Source: Eucalyptus grandis
Taxonomy: Eukaryota > Streptophyta > Magnoliopsida > Myrtales > Myrtaceae
Assembly: GCF_016545825.1 (NCBI RefSeq)
Contig: NC_052612.1
Location: 41,275,738-41,339,737 of the forward strand
DNA length: 64,000 nt
Direction of reading: 5' to 3'
The notes below the pieces were generated by a model. It was given only the letters and a program-made list of their open reading frames with translations, did not search any database and was not told the origin of the DNA. The translations under genes and the position numbers were made by a program. Each line of letters starts with the position of its first letter. The first letter of the stretch is position 1. Below are positions 35,814-47,429 of this stretch, one piece after another.

Positions 35814-36954
35814 ATAATATATTTCTCGCTCAATTTCAGAATTTATTTCATAAAACATGAATATCTCATGAAGTCTTTCTCATTAAACACCTCTCAAATC
35901 ATCAAAGATCTCATTCCATAAATCATTTGCCAAATATCATGACACCTTTCATAACACATTCATCAAATCATTCTCAAGTGAATAAAGAGTTATAAATGCC
36001 CGATCCGGTTATGCATCAAATATGCTATGACAATACTTTTGCCTTTTAGCCACTTCACAATTTTTCATTTTTGAAATTTGAGTTTACAAATTAAAATGAG
36101 AGGTAGCCAGGCTCCAAACTAACCAACAATGCTTACTCAAATCAACAAATTTGCAGTCCTATCATATAAGCGAGAAATAACATCAAAATCAAGTAAAACG
36201 CTATCTCAATTGCGGCTCGGCTAAACTAAGCTTAAACACTAATAAAATAACTCCCACGCACTAGCAAATTGCATATCCAAATGATTATTTAAGATGTTTG
36301 CAACACGAAACTTGAGTGCGAAACCTGGTTATGCCATAACTCTCTCCACCAAACCATGTTTTAAAAGTACTTATAGTTAATAGAAAACCTTTCAGACACA
36401 CTATAAGAATCCCAACTTGAACATCCCAAAATCAAATTGAAAAACGACAAACTACATGCCCGATGTGCACTGTTCATTGCTCACGAGAAACTTCGAAATT
36501 TTATTTTGGGCAAACTGTAAGGTCAAATCACGATTTGTAAAATTCTACAGCTCCACAACATCTTAATCTATCATTTCTATAAAAGTACGTGACTCAATGA
36601 CTAAAAAATCGGACTTCGCCGCTCGATTTTCCTAAATTTCCGAATTTGAGGCATAAACCTGAAAAAAATTTCAATTGAATAAATGGAGACTTTAGGCTCT
36701 TATTAGGCATCGCATTACATAGTTGAGTCGGCTTGGCGAGGTCCCAAATGTGTACATCAGAAATCCTTCTTTTTCCTCTTCACTTTATTCTTCTTCTTTT
36801 TCTTCTTTCCTCCCTTCTCTGCTTGCGTGCTCTCGGCCTCTTGAAAGAACCGAAGCTTGCACTGTTCGCTTTTCTTTTCTTTTGTTGACTGACTCTTCTT
36901 TTCCTTCTATTTTTCAACTCTTTGACCTTTGATTAGTCAAACCGCAATATTACA

Positions 36955-37650
36955 GTCGGGATGGTTGGGGATACCACTAGGGCAGTAGGGACAGCAGTGA
37001 AGGCTAATAGGCTCCGCGAGGGGGCTCCAAGGCTTGGCGAGATCCGTCGGTAGCAGCTGCTGTGCCGCGAAACCTGTAATGAAAGCATCGGGAAGGCTGG
37101 AAACTTGATTGAGATTTGCAGCTGAGCAAGGGCAGAGGTGCAGCGTCGGAGTTGGTCTGAAGCTTGCATGCCGGGCTGAATGGTAGCTGGCGAGGACTGC
37201 AGTTATGCAGCTAGGAGTTGACAGGTGTGGCAGCGGTGCAGATGGTGCAATAACTCTTCGGGGTTGTTGGCTAGCTAGCTAGGTGCTCCATAAGATGTCT
37301 CATGAGTTTCATAATTTATTTTTCGATCACTTGAACATCATTAACTTTTAAGAAAATTTCACTTAAACATCATAATTTTCAAATGATCACTTCAATGCCA
37401 CAACACCGGTAATTAAAAATCCGACTTAGCATGACACTTGTAATAAATGGTTGTGGGGTCCTTTTCCCTTGAAGAAATAATGAAAAAATATTTTATGATT
37501 TTGTGTGGCTACGGTTTCTCGGCCTTTCTCCAAGTTGCAGCAGGTTCAGGATAAAGATCTTGATGGTCATCCTATGAATCGTGTTTCTGTGTATCCGCAA
37601 TATCAAAATTCCCGAAGAACTTCACGCTTCGCGTTCTTCTGGCAGGATTC
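36955..37650. repeat. Duplicated upstream flank of MATE copy 2
   Basis: The segment continues the duplicated unit after the solo LTR. GTCGGGATGGTT, GGCTTGGCGAGATCCGT, GCAGCTGAGCAAGGGCAGAG, GGTAGCTGGCGAGGA and GAATCGTGTTTC(T/C)GTGTATCC are all shared with 46400-48584 upstream of copy 3. Only the last 170 bp or so are shared with the upstream side of copy 1. The copy 2 promoter must lie here. The minus frame 37169-36933 is a by-product of GC-rich noncoding sequence and differs by frameshift in the paralog. Confidence 0.7.
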
Positions 37651-40600
37651 ATGACTGACGATAGGATGGAGGAAAGGCTTCTTGGTACAGAAGCAAAAGA
37701 CATGAGTAGTCTGGCAGGGAAGGTGTGGGCGGAGTCAAAGAAAGCGTGGAGAGTTACCTTCCCAGCAATGTTGGCCAGAGTGACTAATTTTGGAGTCTTT
37801 GTAGTGACGCAAGCATTCATCGGGCACATCAGCAAAACAGAGCTCGCTGCTTATGCGCTCATTCAAATCATCGGCGTCCGATTTGCCAACGGCATACTTG
37901 TAAGGATTAGTCTCCCCGTTTTTCCAAAGTTAATGTCGACAGACCTAGTTTTTAAGACTGTTTTAGTTGACTGGCTCCACAATATGCTGTGTTGCTAATT
38001 CCACGGTGAGCATTTCAGATGTGATCCGGGGGCTTTTGTTGGGAAATTCTGATCACGAGTAAATAGTCTGATGAATATGGACCAGTGTCAATCATGTTTC
38101 CAAGAAACCATCGAGTTTACACGTTTTTTCTTTTTTCTAAATTTTCTACAAATTAGGGAATATGGGCGATCGAGAGAGGGGCTTGAATTGAATATTCAAT
38201 ATTGGGGCTATAGGTTGTGTGAATCCACCAAATTTGACTATGCATTATCGGGAAAATTTGACTGAACTTTCAAATGAACGTTTTTTGATCCTGCAGTTGG
38301 GCATGTCAAGTGCAACTGAAACATTATGTGGGCAAGCATTTGGTGCAAAGCAATACCACATGTTAGGCATTTACTTGCAAAGATCTTGGATCATCAATCT
38401 GGTCACGGCAACTGTCTTGGTCCCTGTCTTCGTCTATACCTCGTCCATTTTCAAGCTTCTTGGTGTAGAAGATGAAATGGCCGAAGCTGCTGGGTACATT
38501 GCCCTGTGGTTCATCCCGATCATGTACTACTTTGTTTTCATTTTTACCATCCAAATGTTCTTGCAGAGCCAGCTTAAGAACGCCATCATAGGATGGCTCT
38601 CCGCCATCTCGTTTGCAATTCATGTCTTGTTGTCTTGGCTCTTTGTGTACATACTTGATTGGGGAATCCCAGGAGCAATGAGTGCGATGATATTATCAAA
38701 TTGGTTAACGTTGATTGGTGAGTTTGTGTATATATTTGGAGGCTGGTGCGGAAGTACTTGGAAGGGGTTCACCTGGGCTGCATTCGCCGATTTATGGCCC
38801 GTCATAAAGCTTTCCGTGTCCTCTGGCATAATGCTGTGGTAGACTTTCTTTCCATCGAATTTCATTTATGTTTCTAAAAAAATTACGGGTGAATGAACTC
38901 ACAAACTCAAAATATTACAAAAGAGAAATTATACAGTTGAAATCTCTTTCTAGGGAGTTAAATGAGCGGATTGGCAAAAGAAAATTCCTTCATGTCATTA
39001 ACGATGCAGTAAGGCTAGAATTGCCTTGATCACAATCCAAGGTTTGTGTCCTGGTGTCAGTTCGCAACAGCTGAAATACCATGGCACAGCTCTATAGTCT
39101 TTGGATAAGTACTGGTGGACATGATTGGTGATATTCAATGGTTATTCATGTCGTTTACACACTCACCATTGTTTCATTCCTTACTCTGACCATTTTCTGT
39201 CTTTGATCGAAATAGCTTGGAATTATGGTACAATGCTGTCCTAGTCCTCTTGGCCGGATACATGACAAATGCCACTGTTGCAATATCTGCCTTCTCGATT
39301 TGGTATGATGTCGTCGAATAAGGCATATTATGTCTTCTACTTTGATGTCAGTTGCCAGGAAAGTGATGAACCGAATTGATTTTCTTTTTTCAGCCTCAAC
39401 ATCTCGGCTTGGGAATTAATGATTTTCCTCGGTTTCCTAGCAGGAGCTAGGTATGGCTTATGATGAACCTGAACAAATCTTTAAGTTGCTCCGTGTTTGC
39501 TTGACACTATGTGACTTGATCCTTTCAATTCCTACAGCGTGAGGGTTTCCAATGAATTGGGGAGAGGAAATGTGAAAGCGGCAGTGTTCGCCATTAAAGT
39601 CATCTTGGGCACCTCAATTAGCATAGGAGTTGTCTTTTGGGCCTTGTGCCTTGTTTTCGGTCGACAGATTGCCTACATATTCACAAGTGAGGAAGACATT
39701 GCGGAAGAGGTTTCAAGCCTCTCAGTTCTCCTTGCCTTCTCTATTTTACTCAACAGTGTTCAGCCGGTGCTCTCAGGTACGCAGTGGCTGTTCCACTATC
39801 GTGACACGAATGGTAAAATTATTTACAGATCCTTTCTTGCTGACCCATCTGTTCATGCCTTGCAGGAGTGGCGGTAGGTTCTGGGAGACAAAGTATGGTT
39901 GCCTATGTTAACATAGGTTCCTATTATGTGATCGGAGTGCCTCTAGGAGTTGTGCTGGCATATGTCGCCAAGTGGGAAGTTCAGGTAAGAAGGCTTATTT
40001 TTTAGAAACTTGATCCTTAACGGTCACTTTATATTGCTGGTTTGATAAGGCAACACTTCACTATTTGGAGAATAGGAGCGCTTTTGGTAACGATTCTATT
40101 CCTGGGAATAGATTCTGATCAGAAATTATTATTTTTTATTCTGTTCCGAGAACTGATTCTGAGTAAAAGAACGCGTTTGGTAACTGTCCAAAATTTCTAA
40201 TTATGTAATAAAATTGCGTTTGGTACTGTGCTCATTGATTTTGTTCCAAATCAATTTCTTTTAATTTTTAAATAAATTGTTTACTTTTTTCTTTTATTTT
40301 TTTCTTTTTTCTCCTATTCTTATTCTTCTTGTGGCCGGTCGCTGGTCCGGCGACTGGCCAGACAAGAGCCAACGACCACACTAGAGCGTCGCTGGCCCTC
40401 AGCGAGGCTAGCCTCGCCAGGGCTAGGTGAGGCCTGCCTGGCCACCGATGGGGCTGGGTGTCGCGAGGCTTGCCTAGCCTCGATGAGGCTCGGCCTCGCC
40501 AGATCTGGGGAGGATGAGCCTCACCGATGGCTGTGCTTGGCTCCAGCGAGCTCGCCGGACCGGCGGCAGGCGGCGGCGGACGGCGGCGGGCGGCGGTGGA

Positions 40601-41243
40601 TGGCGGTTGTGAAATGGCCAAAGGGAAGAAAAAGAATAGTTGGTTTTTGATTCTCAAATTTGTTCCCGGAACAAGAATCAACTTTTATTTATTTATTTAT
40701 TCTTAATTCCACTCTCAATCTGTTCCTGGGAACAAAAATTTTACCAAACGCGATTCTCAGCCCAAACTGATTCTGAAAACAAAAAATCAGAATTTGGTCC
40801 TGTTTGGATGGTTACCAAACAGGGCTTAGTTGGCCAAGATAAGCCATTGCTTGGTTTCAGACTCGGCTGAAACTCCTTTTGTTTGACGTCCACAGGGTAT
40901 ATGGATAGGGATGATTATTGGAGTCGCAACTCAGACGGCAGTGCTCGGTTTTATTACTTATAGAACGAACTGGGACGAGCAGGTAAATGCCAATCTTGGA
41001 CCATGACACTTACATGCCTTCACATTACACATGCTGCAGGATTTGTATTAGCTGGAAATATCAGCACGATCTCAAGATTCTTTTGTTTTTGTCTTCCTTT
41101 CGTAAAGAGAAATTTTTGAAAGCCAATTACAGATTGTCTTCGTTTTATAGGTGAACAAAGCATCGGAACGGGTCAATAAGTGGTTCTTGAAAAGATCGAA
41201 TGACCATGGCGAGAGCGCTGCTACTGAACAGCCGAGCGAATGA
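37651..41243 (+). CDS. MATE efflux transporter, tandem copy 2, eight exons
   Basis: Exons 37651-37899, 38297-38838, 39216-39302, 39394-39450, 39538-39776, 39866-39984, 40896-40982 and 41151-41243 join in frame to 490 residues with GT-AG introns. Protein starts [20 protein letters not shown] and carries all MATE landmarks ([61 protein letters not shown]). Like copy 1 it has Arg399 in GSGRQ in place of the usual Trp, but it keeps Trp250. Predicted role is metabolite export by proton antiport; substrate unknown. Intron 6 is swollen to 911 bp by a Harbinger-like insertion that sits well away from both splice sites. Protein comparison by eye puts it closer to copy 3 than to copy 1 ([19 protein letters not shown] shared). 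Intact. Confidence 0.93.
40075..40825. mobile_element. Harbinger/Tourist-like insertion in MATE copy 2 intron 6
   Basis: The introns of copies 1 and 3 read straight through this point (GAGAATAGTTGGCC in copy 1). The inserted block starts GGAGCGCTTTTGGTAAC and ends GTTACCAAACAGGGC, an inverted pair, with ATA before and TTA after as a 3-bp target repeat. Inner inverted pairs (CTGGGAATAGATTCTGATCA, GATTCTG...CAGAATTTGG, GTTCCxGGAAC) and a GC-rich GGCTAGCCTCGCC core give a foldback shape. No transposase. Confidence 0.75.
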
Positions 41244-42483
41244 AGGAAAACTGAAGAGTAAAGGGTTTCCTCCCGGTTTGGTTCTCGGATGAATGAGCTG
41301 TCTCCATCATTTTTTCCCCGTTTTGCCCCCTCTAATGATGGCCATAGAAACATTGATCAAACTCACCGCGATTGACAAATCTTTCAGACCACATTTGTCA
41401 GTGACTGGACAAAATGTATTTTTTGAATATTGGAAGAACCGTCATGCTTCAGCGACCTTCATCTAGTAGTTCTTGCTGTAAACATCTTTGCACCAGCTCA
41501 AAAGAAAGCACATATTGCCAGTCATAACAATGATGCAAGAAAGCTATAACTCGTCCAACTGGCAAATGAATGTTTGCTAAACACCAACAAATGGTTAACA
41601 GATTATAATGACCGAAGGAAACGTTGCTCTAGCTTTGACAGAGGCGGTCGTCTAGAGGAGGTAGCAGCGGTGACGGTCCAATATAAAACAATATGCCAGA
41701 CAAATCAATGTTAAAGACAAAGGGAAGTTTCACGTTTTCTCAAAATCGTACAGCAAGCCCGCAAATTGTGCTGTGTGCTCATTTTCACCAATTGAAGAAA
41801 TTCATAAGGTATTCTGGGACAGAGTAGGTGAAGAAGGGATCAAACATTGGATGGGACAATTCGAAACTATATGTATCTCAGTTACAAATTACAACTCTAG
41901 CAGATTGTATGCTTGTAAGTCCCTGATGCTAGGAACATCTTCAAGAGAGCTCACGCTCCAGCTGCATTCTTGTCGATTTCAAGACATCCTGATAAGAAAA
42001 TATAGATGAAACAGAAGTGTTTGAAGATGTTTCAATTATACATAGAGGAAAGCTTCGACAGTATATCATGATAGTAACTAGGCAAACAAACATTAGGATC
42101 ATATCTTGGGTAACTTATCTCATTACATTCCATATATGATGAATGCTTTGCTAGTAGCCATTGGGCATCCATCAATTAAAAGGCTACGCAATAAAGATTA
42201 CCGAAAGCCATTTCTAAGAACCTGATGCCAGCCAAAGAGGATGGCTTTCCTACAAGAGCAATGAAACTGTCAATCCTCTCTTTACAATAGCAAGAAATCA
42301 AACAATGGAACAATATAACATGATTCATCTTCAGAGAAGGTTAAATCGACAAAAAAATTCATGCCGGTAAACAACCCAAATTAGAGTTGTTAAACCAAAG
42401 AACCTTGCTAGGAAGACAGTACCATTATTCCCAGCCATTAACAATGCAACTATGACCACATAAAGCTTTTCCAAAGAATAAGC
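41244..42483. repeat. Duplicated 3' flank of MATE copy 2, first part
   Basis: Matches 31964-33180 closely through 3' UTR, ELMO remnant and GGTAAACAACCCAAATTAGA, up to CCAAAGAATAAGC where the second TGTCACACCCC LTR has inserted. Confidence 0.8.
41889..42249 (-). pseudogene. ELMO-domain protein, C-terminal fragment, copy 2 (broken)
   Basis: Minus-strand blocks 42249-42119 and 41988-41889 are the counterpart of the fragment at 32580. Damage: an 18-bp deletion removes the LLKEDE part (FLE joins MAF); a TAA stop replaces the Gln of AFQMMDAQW; the donor is AT, not GT; and a 2-bp loss in GAGCTCTCTTGAAG makes a TGA within the last exon. QLEREL, VPSIRDLQAYNLL-like coding is still visible past the frameshift. 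Clearly dead. Confidence 0.85.
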
Positions 42484-43082
42484 TGTCACACCCCAAAACT
42501 ACAAGAAAATAATGATGACAAGGCCGTCCTTCCCCATGAAGGACGCAATTAAAATATAACCAAATATCTCCAAATATATATACATATCAGATAAACCAAC
42601 AAATTGGTTACAACATCAGAGTTTCTATAGTTCACCGAAAAGAATATGTGCAATCAGAACTCGGCCAACCCAACAAACTTATAACAACTATATAACCAAC
42701 TCCTTAAGCCATAACCCAAAATAAACTCTCAAAATTTTCTTAGTAACGCTTTCATCCTATTTGTTGCTAACCCAAGGACTTGAAAACATGAAAGATGAGT
42801 GGAATGAACAATCACAACTTAATGAGTAGCACATACCATAAAAGCATATCAAACTTCCACATTACACATTTATAACTTAAGACATGGCTTATTATTGACA
42901 GACAAAAATATAATAATTTGCATGAATAAAATGCGTTATATATTACTTCAACCTGGTTATATTAAATAGCATAATTTTTCATTCATCCATAATAACAAAA
43001 TAGGCATTACCAGTTTGGTTCAATAATCGGACTCATCCTATCTCATATTAATGGTTCATTTCACATTCAATATCTAAACTCA

Positions 43083-43355
43083 ATGCCTTAAAAGTAGCTC
43101 CCACGAAATTACGTTATCGTATAGTATTTAGTCCTTACCCCACATATAGTAATAGTACGACCCTAGAGGTAGCTTCTACGAAATTACATTATCGTGTAGT
43201 ATTTAGCATTTTACTACGCATGTTAGTAGTACAAAGCCCTAAAGGTGGCTCCCAAGTGACTAAGTCGCAATATAGCACTTACCCCTTGACTACAAGGCTC
43301 TAGAGATGAGTCACACAAAATTTCGTTATCGTGGAACACTTAATCCTTTACCTAT
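43083..43355. repeat. Four-copy tandem repeat inside the second solo LTR
   Basis: Copies read like AAAGTAGCTCCCACGAAATT, ACGTTATCGTGTAGTATTTAG and so on, matching the array at 34369 in the sister LTR. Confidence 0.65.
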
Positions 43356-44577
43356 TCACACCCCCACTTGATTTTCTCAACACAACACAAATCATCTTTC
43401 AATAGTTATCATATAATCACATAAATCAATTATACCAAAATAGCACGCATAATCCTTCAAGAAAGATTTGCTGAATCATCCCACAATAACTCAAGGCACT
43501 GAGCACTCTATCCATCTTTATACAATAGATGGGTCCTCACTTTTCAACACAAGTATATGCCACTTACTCTTACCTTAGTGCATGAGCTTCACAAAACCAA
43601 AAAAGACATTAGTACTATTCACCTGAGGATGCTCCAAAATCAAATAACACATGTTATTTGAGCCGTCAATCTCACGATCCTATCAAATAAGTGAGAAATA
43701 ACATTAAATTTGAGTAACACGATACCTCAATCATGAAATGGCTATATTACACCTAAACATTAATAAAATGATTCATATGCGCTAATAAATTACATACTCA
43801 AAGCGTAAAATTTGGTTATAATATAATTTTTTTCATCGAACCTTGTTCCAGACATACTTATAGTCAATAAAAAGCCCTTCAAACATACTACAAGAATCCT
43901 AATTTGATCGTTCCAAAATCAAGCCAAAAACTAACAAAATAAGGGCCTGAAGTTGTTAGATGCGCATTGTTCACTGCGCACGGAAACTTCAAAATTTTGT
44001 TTCGGGCAAACCATAAGTTCAATTGAAAATCCATAAAATCCTACGGCTCCACGATACCCTATATGCACTTCTCACCGCATGCTAGAAATTTCGAAATTTT
44101 GTTTATGGTAAACCATAAGTTCAATTTAAGATTCGTAAGATCCTATGGCTCCATAATACCATAAACTATCATTTTTATAAAAATACGTGGCTCAATGACT
44201 CAAAAATCAAACTTCACCACTCAATTTTCTCAAGATTCCGAATTTGAGTCCTAAACCCAAAAAATACCTCAATTGGATGAACATGGGCTTGAGCATCTAC
44301 TGGGCATTGCATTATACGAGTCGACTTAGCGAGGCCCTAAAGGCGTGCACAAGAGAAAACCCTTTTTTCCTCTTCTTCCTTCTTCTTTTTCTTTCTTTGT
44401 TTCTTGCCCTTTTCTCTTTCTCTTTTCGCTCTCTTTATGAGCTGGCTGGCTTGCCCTTTTCTCTTTCTCTTTTTGCTCTCTTTATGAGCTGGCTGGGCTT
44501 AAAAGGACAAGCGTTTCTCCCTTTTAATTGTTTCCCCTTTTTTTCTTATAACAAATAGTGGATCCCACCACTTAGTT

Positions 44578-44767
44578 TTTTTTTGGTCAGTCCTACTCTA
44601 TTTCTACTCTACACTCACTCGACTTTTGCCCCGCCTCTTGTAGGGTGTGGGAGTCGAAACCCACTCCTGAAACTTACGCGTCCCCACCCCATCCCCGAGA
44701 ATGTGGGAATTTGAACCCCTCACCTCCCCCTTCCATGTTGGAAGGGTGGCCACTGGGGCGAATCCCA
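44578..44767 (-). mobile_element. tRNA-derived SINE, 190 bp
   Basis: A 17-bp target duplication, GATCCCACCACTTAGTT, stands at 44561-44577 and 44768-44784. Read on the minus strand, the insert has an A-box-like CGCCCCAGTGGCC (44761-44748), a B box GGTTCAAATTCC (44717-44706) about 30 bp downstream, and ends in an A run. These are the three marks of a tRNA-derived SINE: RNA polymerase III promoter, oligo-A tail, long target duplication. It sits inside the solo LTR at 42484, so it is younger than that LTR. Family name not assigned. Confidence 0.85.
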
Positions 44768-44802
44768 GATCCCACCACTTAGTTGAAAAGTTAAATATTA
44801 CA

Positions 44803-46603
44803 TAAGTAGCCAAGCGATGTTGTGAAAAACACTGCCTCCCTCTCTAGATCTTTCTTGATTAGCCCAGCTTTCTCTCTGTTCTTATCCTCTGCAAAAGTCT
44901 CCAGCTTTTCGCCCAGCTAGCAAGTTGATATTTTAGAAATAATTTGGTGGGAAGTTAGCTCCTGACCTACTTTACACTCTATATTAGGGATGATTGGGTT
45001 TAGGGTGGATAGGGATTAGATCTAGACTTTGTATCCCGACCATATTATAACCGATTTTCATTTTTCGGATCATATACCCGACCCTGTTTATATTGAATTC
45101 TATACTTGACCCACTTTGTTTTTCCGTTCCGAGTCTAGGGTCAACCATGTTTTCATTGAAACTTATTTTGTAATTTCCCGATATCCTATACGACTTCGAA
45201 TTTTATATTAATACGCGAGAATATAACGTAATTCTCCTTATTTGTATTGAAACATTAAGCACTTGTAATAAATAAATACGTGAACGTTTTGACTAAACGA
45301 AAAATTAATGATCAACATGGCTAATTATAATAAATAAAATCATAAGATAAAGAATTAGCAACAAACATTGGTCTAATATTAGTTTTATTCCCACAACTAC
45401 GTTACTCATTTATGCAAGCATAACTCCTCTTACAAAAGAAAAATTAGGCAAACTAATCTACGTGATACATAAGAATTTGGCAGCGACAAACACCATTCGT
45501 CCGTCGAACGATGCAAGAGGGAGTTGGTGAGGGAGGGAAGCAAGTGAGGAAAAGGAACGATGAAGGAGAAGTGCCTTGCATGTTTGAGAGAGCTAAGAGG
45601 AAAAACGATGTATGATTGCGGGAGTAAGAATAAAAATCAGGGGAAAAAATAGGGTTTTGAATCTCTACTTACAAAACCAATTCCTAGATGGATAATCACT
45701 CGAAACCGATTCTCGAACCGATTTAAACGGATTCCGAATTTTGAGAACCGGTTCCCGGATCGGTTTTAACGGGAACCAATTCCCGACCTTGTTTTCTGGA
45801 TGGACTAGTTCGATTCCTGGGTATATCCAGTCTGGTTGCACACCCCTACTCTATATGTAAAGTCTCGGATTTAACTTATTAGATATTGTCTGCTTTAGTA
45901 TATTCCATAGTGAGTTTCATGATTTTGTTCTTTGGTAAACAAGCAACTACTTTCCTAGAAAGTTACCTATCTTGATAGTGCTTTAACCTAGGCTCGCTAA
46001 GTTTATCCTAAATTCCAGCTTTCACGACTCTTAGTACTTGTCTTTATACAGATTTGTTACATAACGCTTACTCATAAATTTCTCCTAAATATATCTAGCG
46101 TTTCAAAAAGATAGATTCCTGAAAATTTATTAAACATTAAGCTAGATATAGATTTATGAAAAAACCCTTAAAAGTAATAACATAATAAAGACTCTTAAAT
46201 TCACGTGCTAGTCCTGGGAGCAGGAGGCATCAACATCAAAATTTGTAAATTGACAACCGAGCAGTAGATGGATAACCATGAAATGGACAACTTGTGCACT
46301 AAACCGATAACCTCTCCACATAAATCGGCGACTTCCTCCAAAGTAGATTTGGTTCAATTACTAACATTGCATGGACGGTCGCAAGGACATTGGCAGACTA
46401 TAGAGCTCGTCGGGATGGTTAGGGACAGCAGTGAGGGCTAATAGGCTCGGCAAGGTGGCTTCAAGGCTTGGCGAGATCCGTGGGTAGCAGCTGGTACGCC
46501 AGGAAACCTGCAAGGAAAGCGTCGGGAAGGTTGGAAACTCGATTGGGATTTGCAGCTGAGCAAGGGCAGAGGGTGCTGCTTCGGAGCTGGTCCGCAGGAG
46601 GCC
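44803..46603. repeat. Duplicated flank between MATE copies 2 and 3, interrupted by a hAT element
   Basis: 44803-44984 continues the copy 2 3' flank (CTCTAGATCTTTCTTGATTAG). 45857-46403 corresponds to 33360-33938, and 46404-46603 corresponds to 36955 onward with no LTR in between, giving the empty site for the solo LTR at 33939. The frames around 46361-46665 on minus are not conserved as protein. Confidence 0.75.
44985..45848. mobile_element. hAT non-autonomous element with perfect 8-bp target duplication
   Basis: Ends TAGGGATG and CACCCCTA form the hAT-type terminal inverted repeat TAGGG(A/G)TG. CTCTATAT flanks both sides (44977-44984, 45849-45856). The copy 1 flank at 33355 lacks the insert. 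The interior is AT-rich with ACCGGTTCCCGGATCGGTT-like stretches near 45740. No transposase frame, 864 bp. Confidence 0.88.
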
Positions 46604-46612
46604 GGCCAGGCT

Positions 46613-47209
46613 GAGAAAATATTGAGTGGGGAACAAAATTCTAGTCCATTCAGAAGACTAAACATGTCACGTTGGGCCCACCGTCAGAAACCACCCAACT
46701 TGCCTCTCTCTTCAATTAATCTTTCTACCTACCTTTTTATTTTTTCCTTTTTCGTCTTATTCTTCTTCCACCTTTCACTCCGCTTCTTCTTTCTCCTTTC
46801 ACTCCGGAGACACAAACACCTCACCGTCTCAGTCCACCGGAGGCCACCAACTAACTGTCTCGAGTCCACCACCTCACCGCCTCGAATCAACAAGCGTAGG
46901 TCGTCGTAGGCAATGGACGAGGCGACGGCGTGATTCGTCGACGCGGCGGAGGGCCTCGAGCTCCTGGCCGACCCGGCGCCGAAGCAGAGGCCGCGGGAGG
47001 AGTTGGACAGGAGGTGGCGCCGCTAGAGGTTGGAGAAGAAGCGGGCGAAGATGGAGGCGACTCGCCGGAGGGCTTGAAACGAAGAAGAGAGAAGAGGGAG
47101 AGTCGTACAATTGAAATATTAACTGAGGAGAGAGATAAGTTGCAGGGTTGCAGATGATGAGCCTAAACGTGATACATGTTGCCGTCCAAGTTCCACCCAA
47201 TTTTTTCTC
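46613..47209. mobile_element. Mutator-like element with a gene-like GC-rich core (possible Pack-MULE)
   Basis: Target duplication GGCCAGGCT at 46604-46612 and 47210-47218 (9 bp, perfect). Terminal repeats start GAGAAAATATTGAGTGGG on the left and, inverted, GAGAAAAAATTGGGTGGAAC on the right. The upstream flank of copy 2 lacks the insert (CCGGGCTGAATGGTAGCTGG near 37170). Inside, 46913-47090 looks like a decayed coding exon: MDEATA, stop, FVDAAEGLELLADPAPKQRP, REELDRRWRR, stop, then RLEKKRAKMEATR. GC-rich exon-like cargo between Mutator ends is the Pack-MULE pattern. The donor gene is not recognised. Confidence 0.8.
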
Positions 47210-47429
47210 GGCCAGGCTGAGATGGTAGCTGGCGAGGATTGCAGTGACGCGGCTAGGCCTAGGAATTGACAGGTGTGGCGGCGGTGCAGGTGACGCAATA
47301 GCTCGTAGGGGTTGTCGTTGGCTAGCCGGGCTTGACTTAAGTTATCTCGCGCGTTCATAATTTATTTTTCGGTCACTTTAACATCAATAAATATCACAAC
47401 ACCAATTGTCAGAATAATAAATGTTTTTT

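Larger units (their letters stand above)
33939..36954. mobile_element. Solo LTR of the TGTCACACCCC family, containing a nested Mutator-like element
   Basis: Begins TGTCACACCCCAAAACC and ends CGCAATATTACA. Flanks are GTAGG (33934-33938) and GTCGG (36955-36959). The paralogous flank at 46404 reads straight through CTCGTCGGGATGG, which is the empty site and shows the 5-bp target was GTCGG. Removing the nested element at 34896 leaves about 2.2 kb, close to the second family member at 42484. No coding frames of a retrotransposon. TG...CA ends, 5-bp duplication and size say solo LTR. Confidence 0.88.
42484..44802. mobile_element. Second solo LTR of the TGTCACACCCC family, with a nested SINE
   Basis: Begins TGTCACACCCCAAAACTAC and ends TTAAATATTACA. 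Flanks TAAGC (42479-42483) and TAAGT (44803-44807) are a 5-bp duplication with one change; copy 1 flank at 33180 shows the empty site (AAGAATAAACAACC). Minus the SINE it is about 2.1 kb, matching the LTR at 33939. It carries the same internal tandem array. No internal retrotransposon region, so a solo LTR. Confidence 0.87.

Noticed and set aside
44690..44765. A and B box resembling a tRNA gene
   Set aside because: No cloverleaf can be drawn, and the segment has a poly-A end and 17-bp target duplication, so it is a SINE.
46361..46665. Minus-strand frames conserved in part with 36933-37169
   Set aside because: Similarity follows DNA duplication, not protein: indels break the frame between paralogs.
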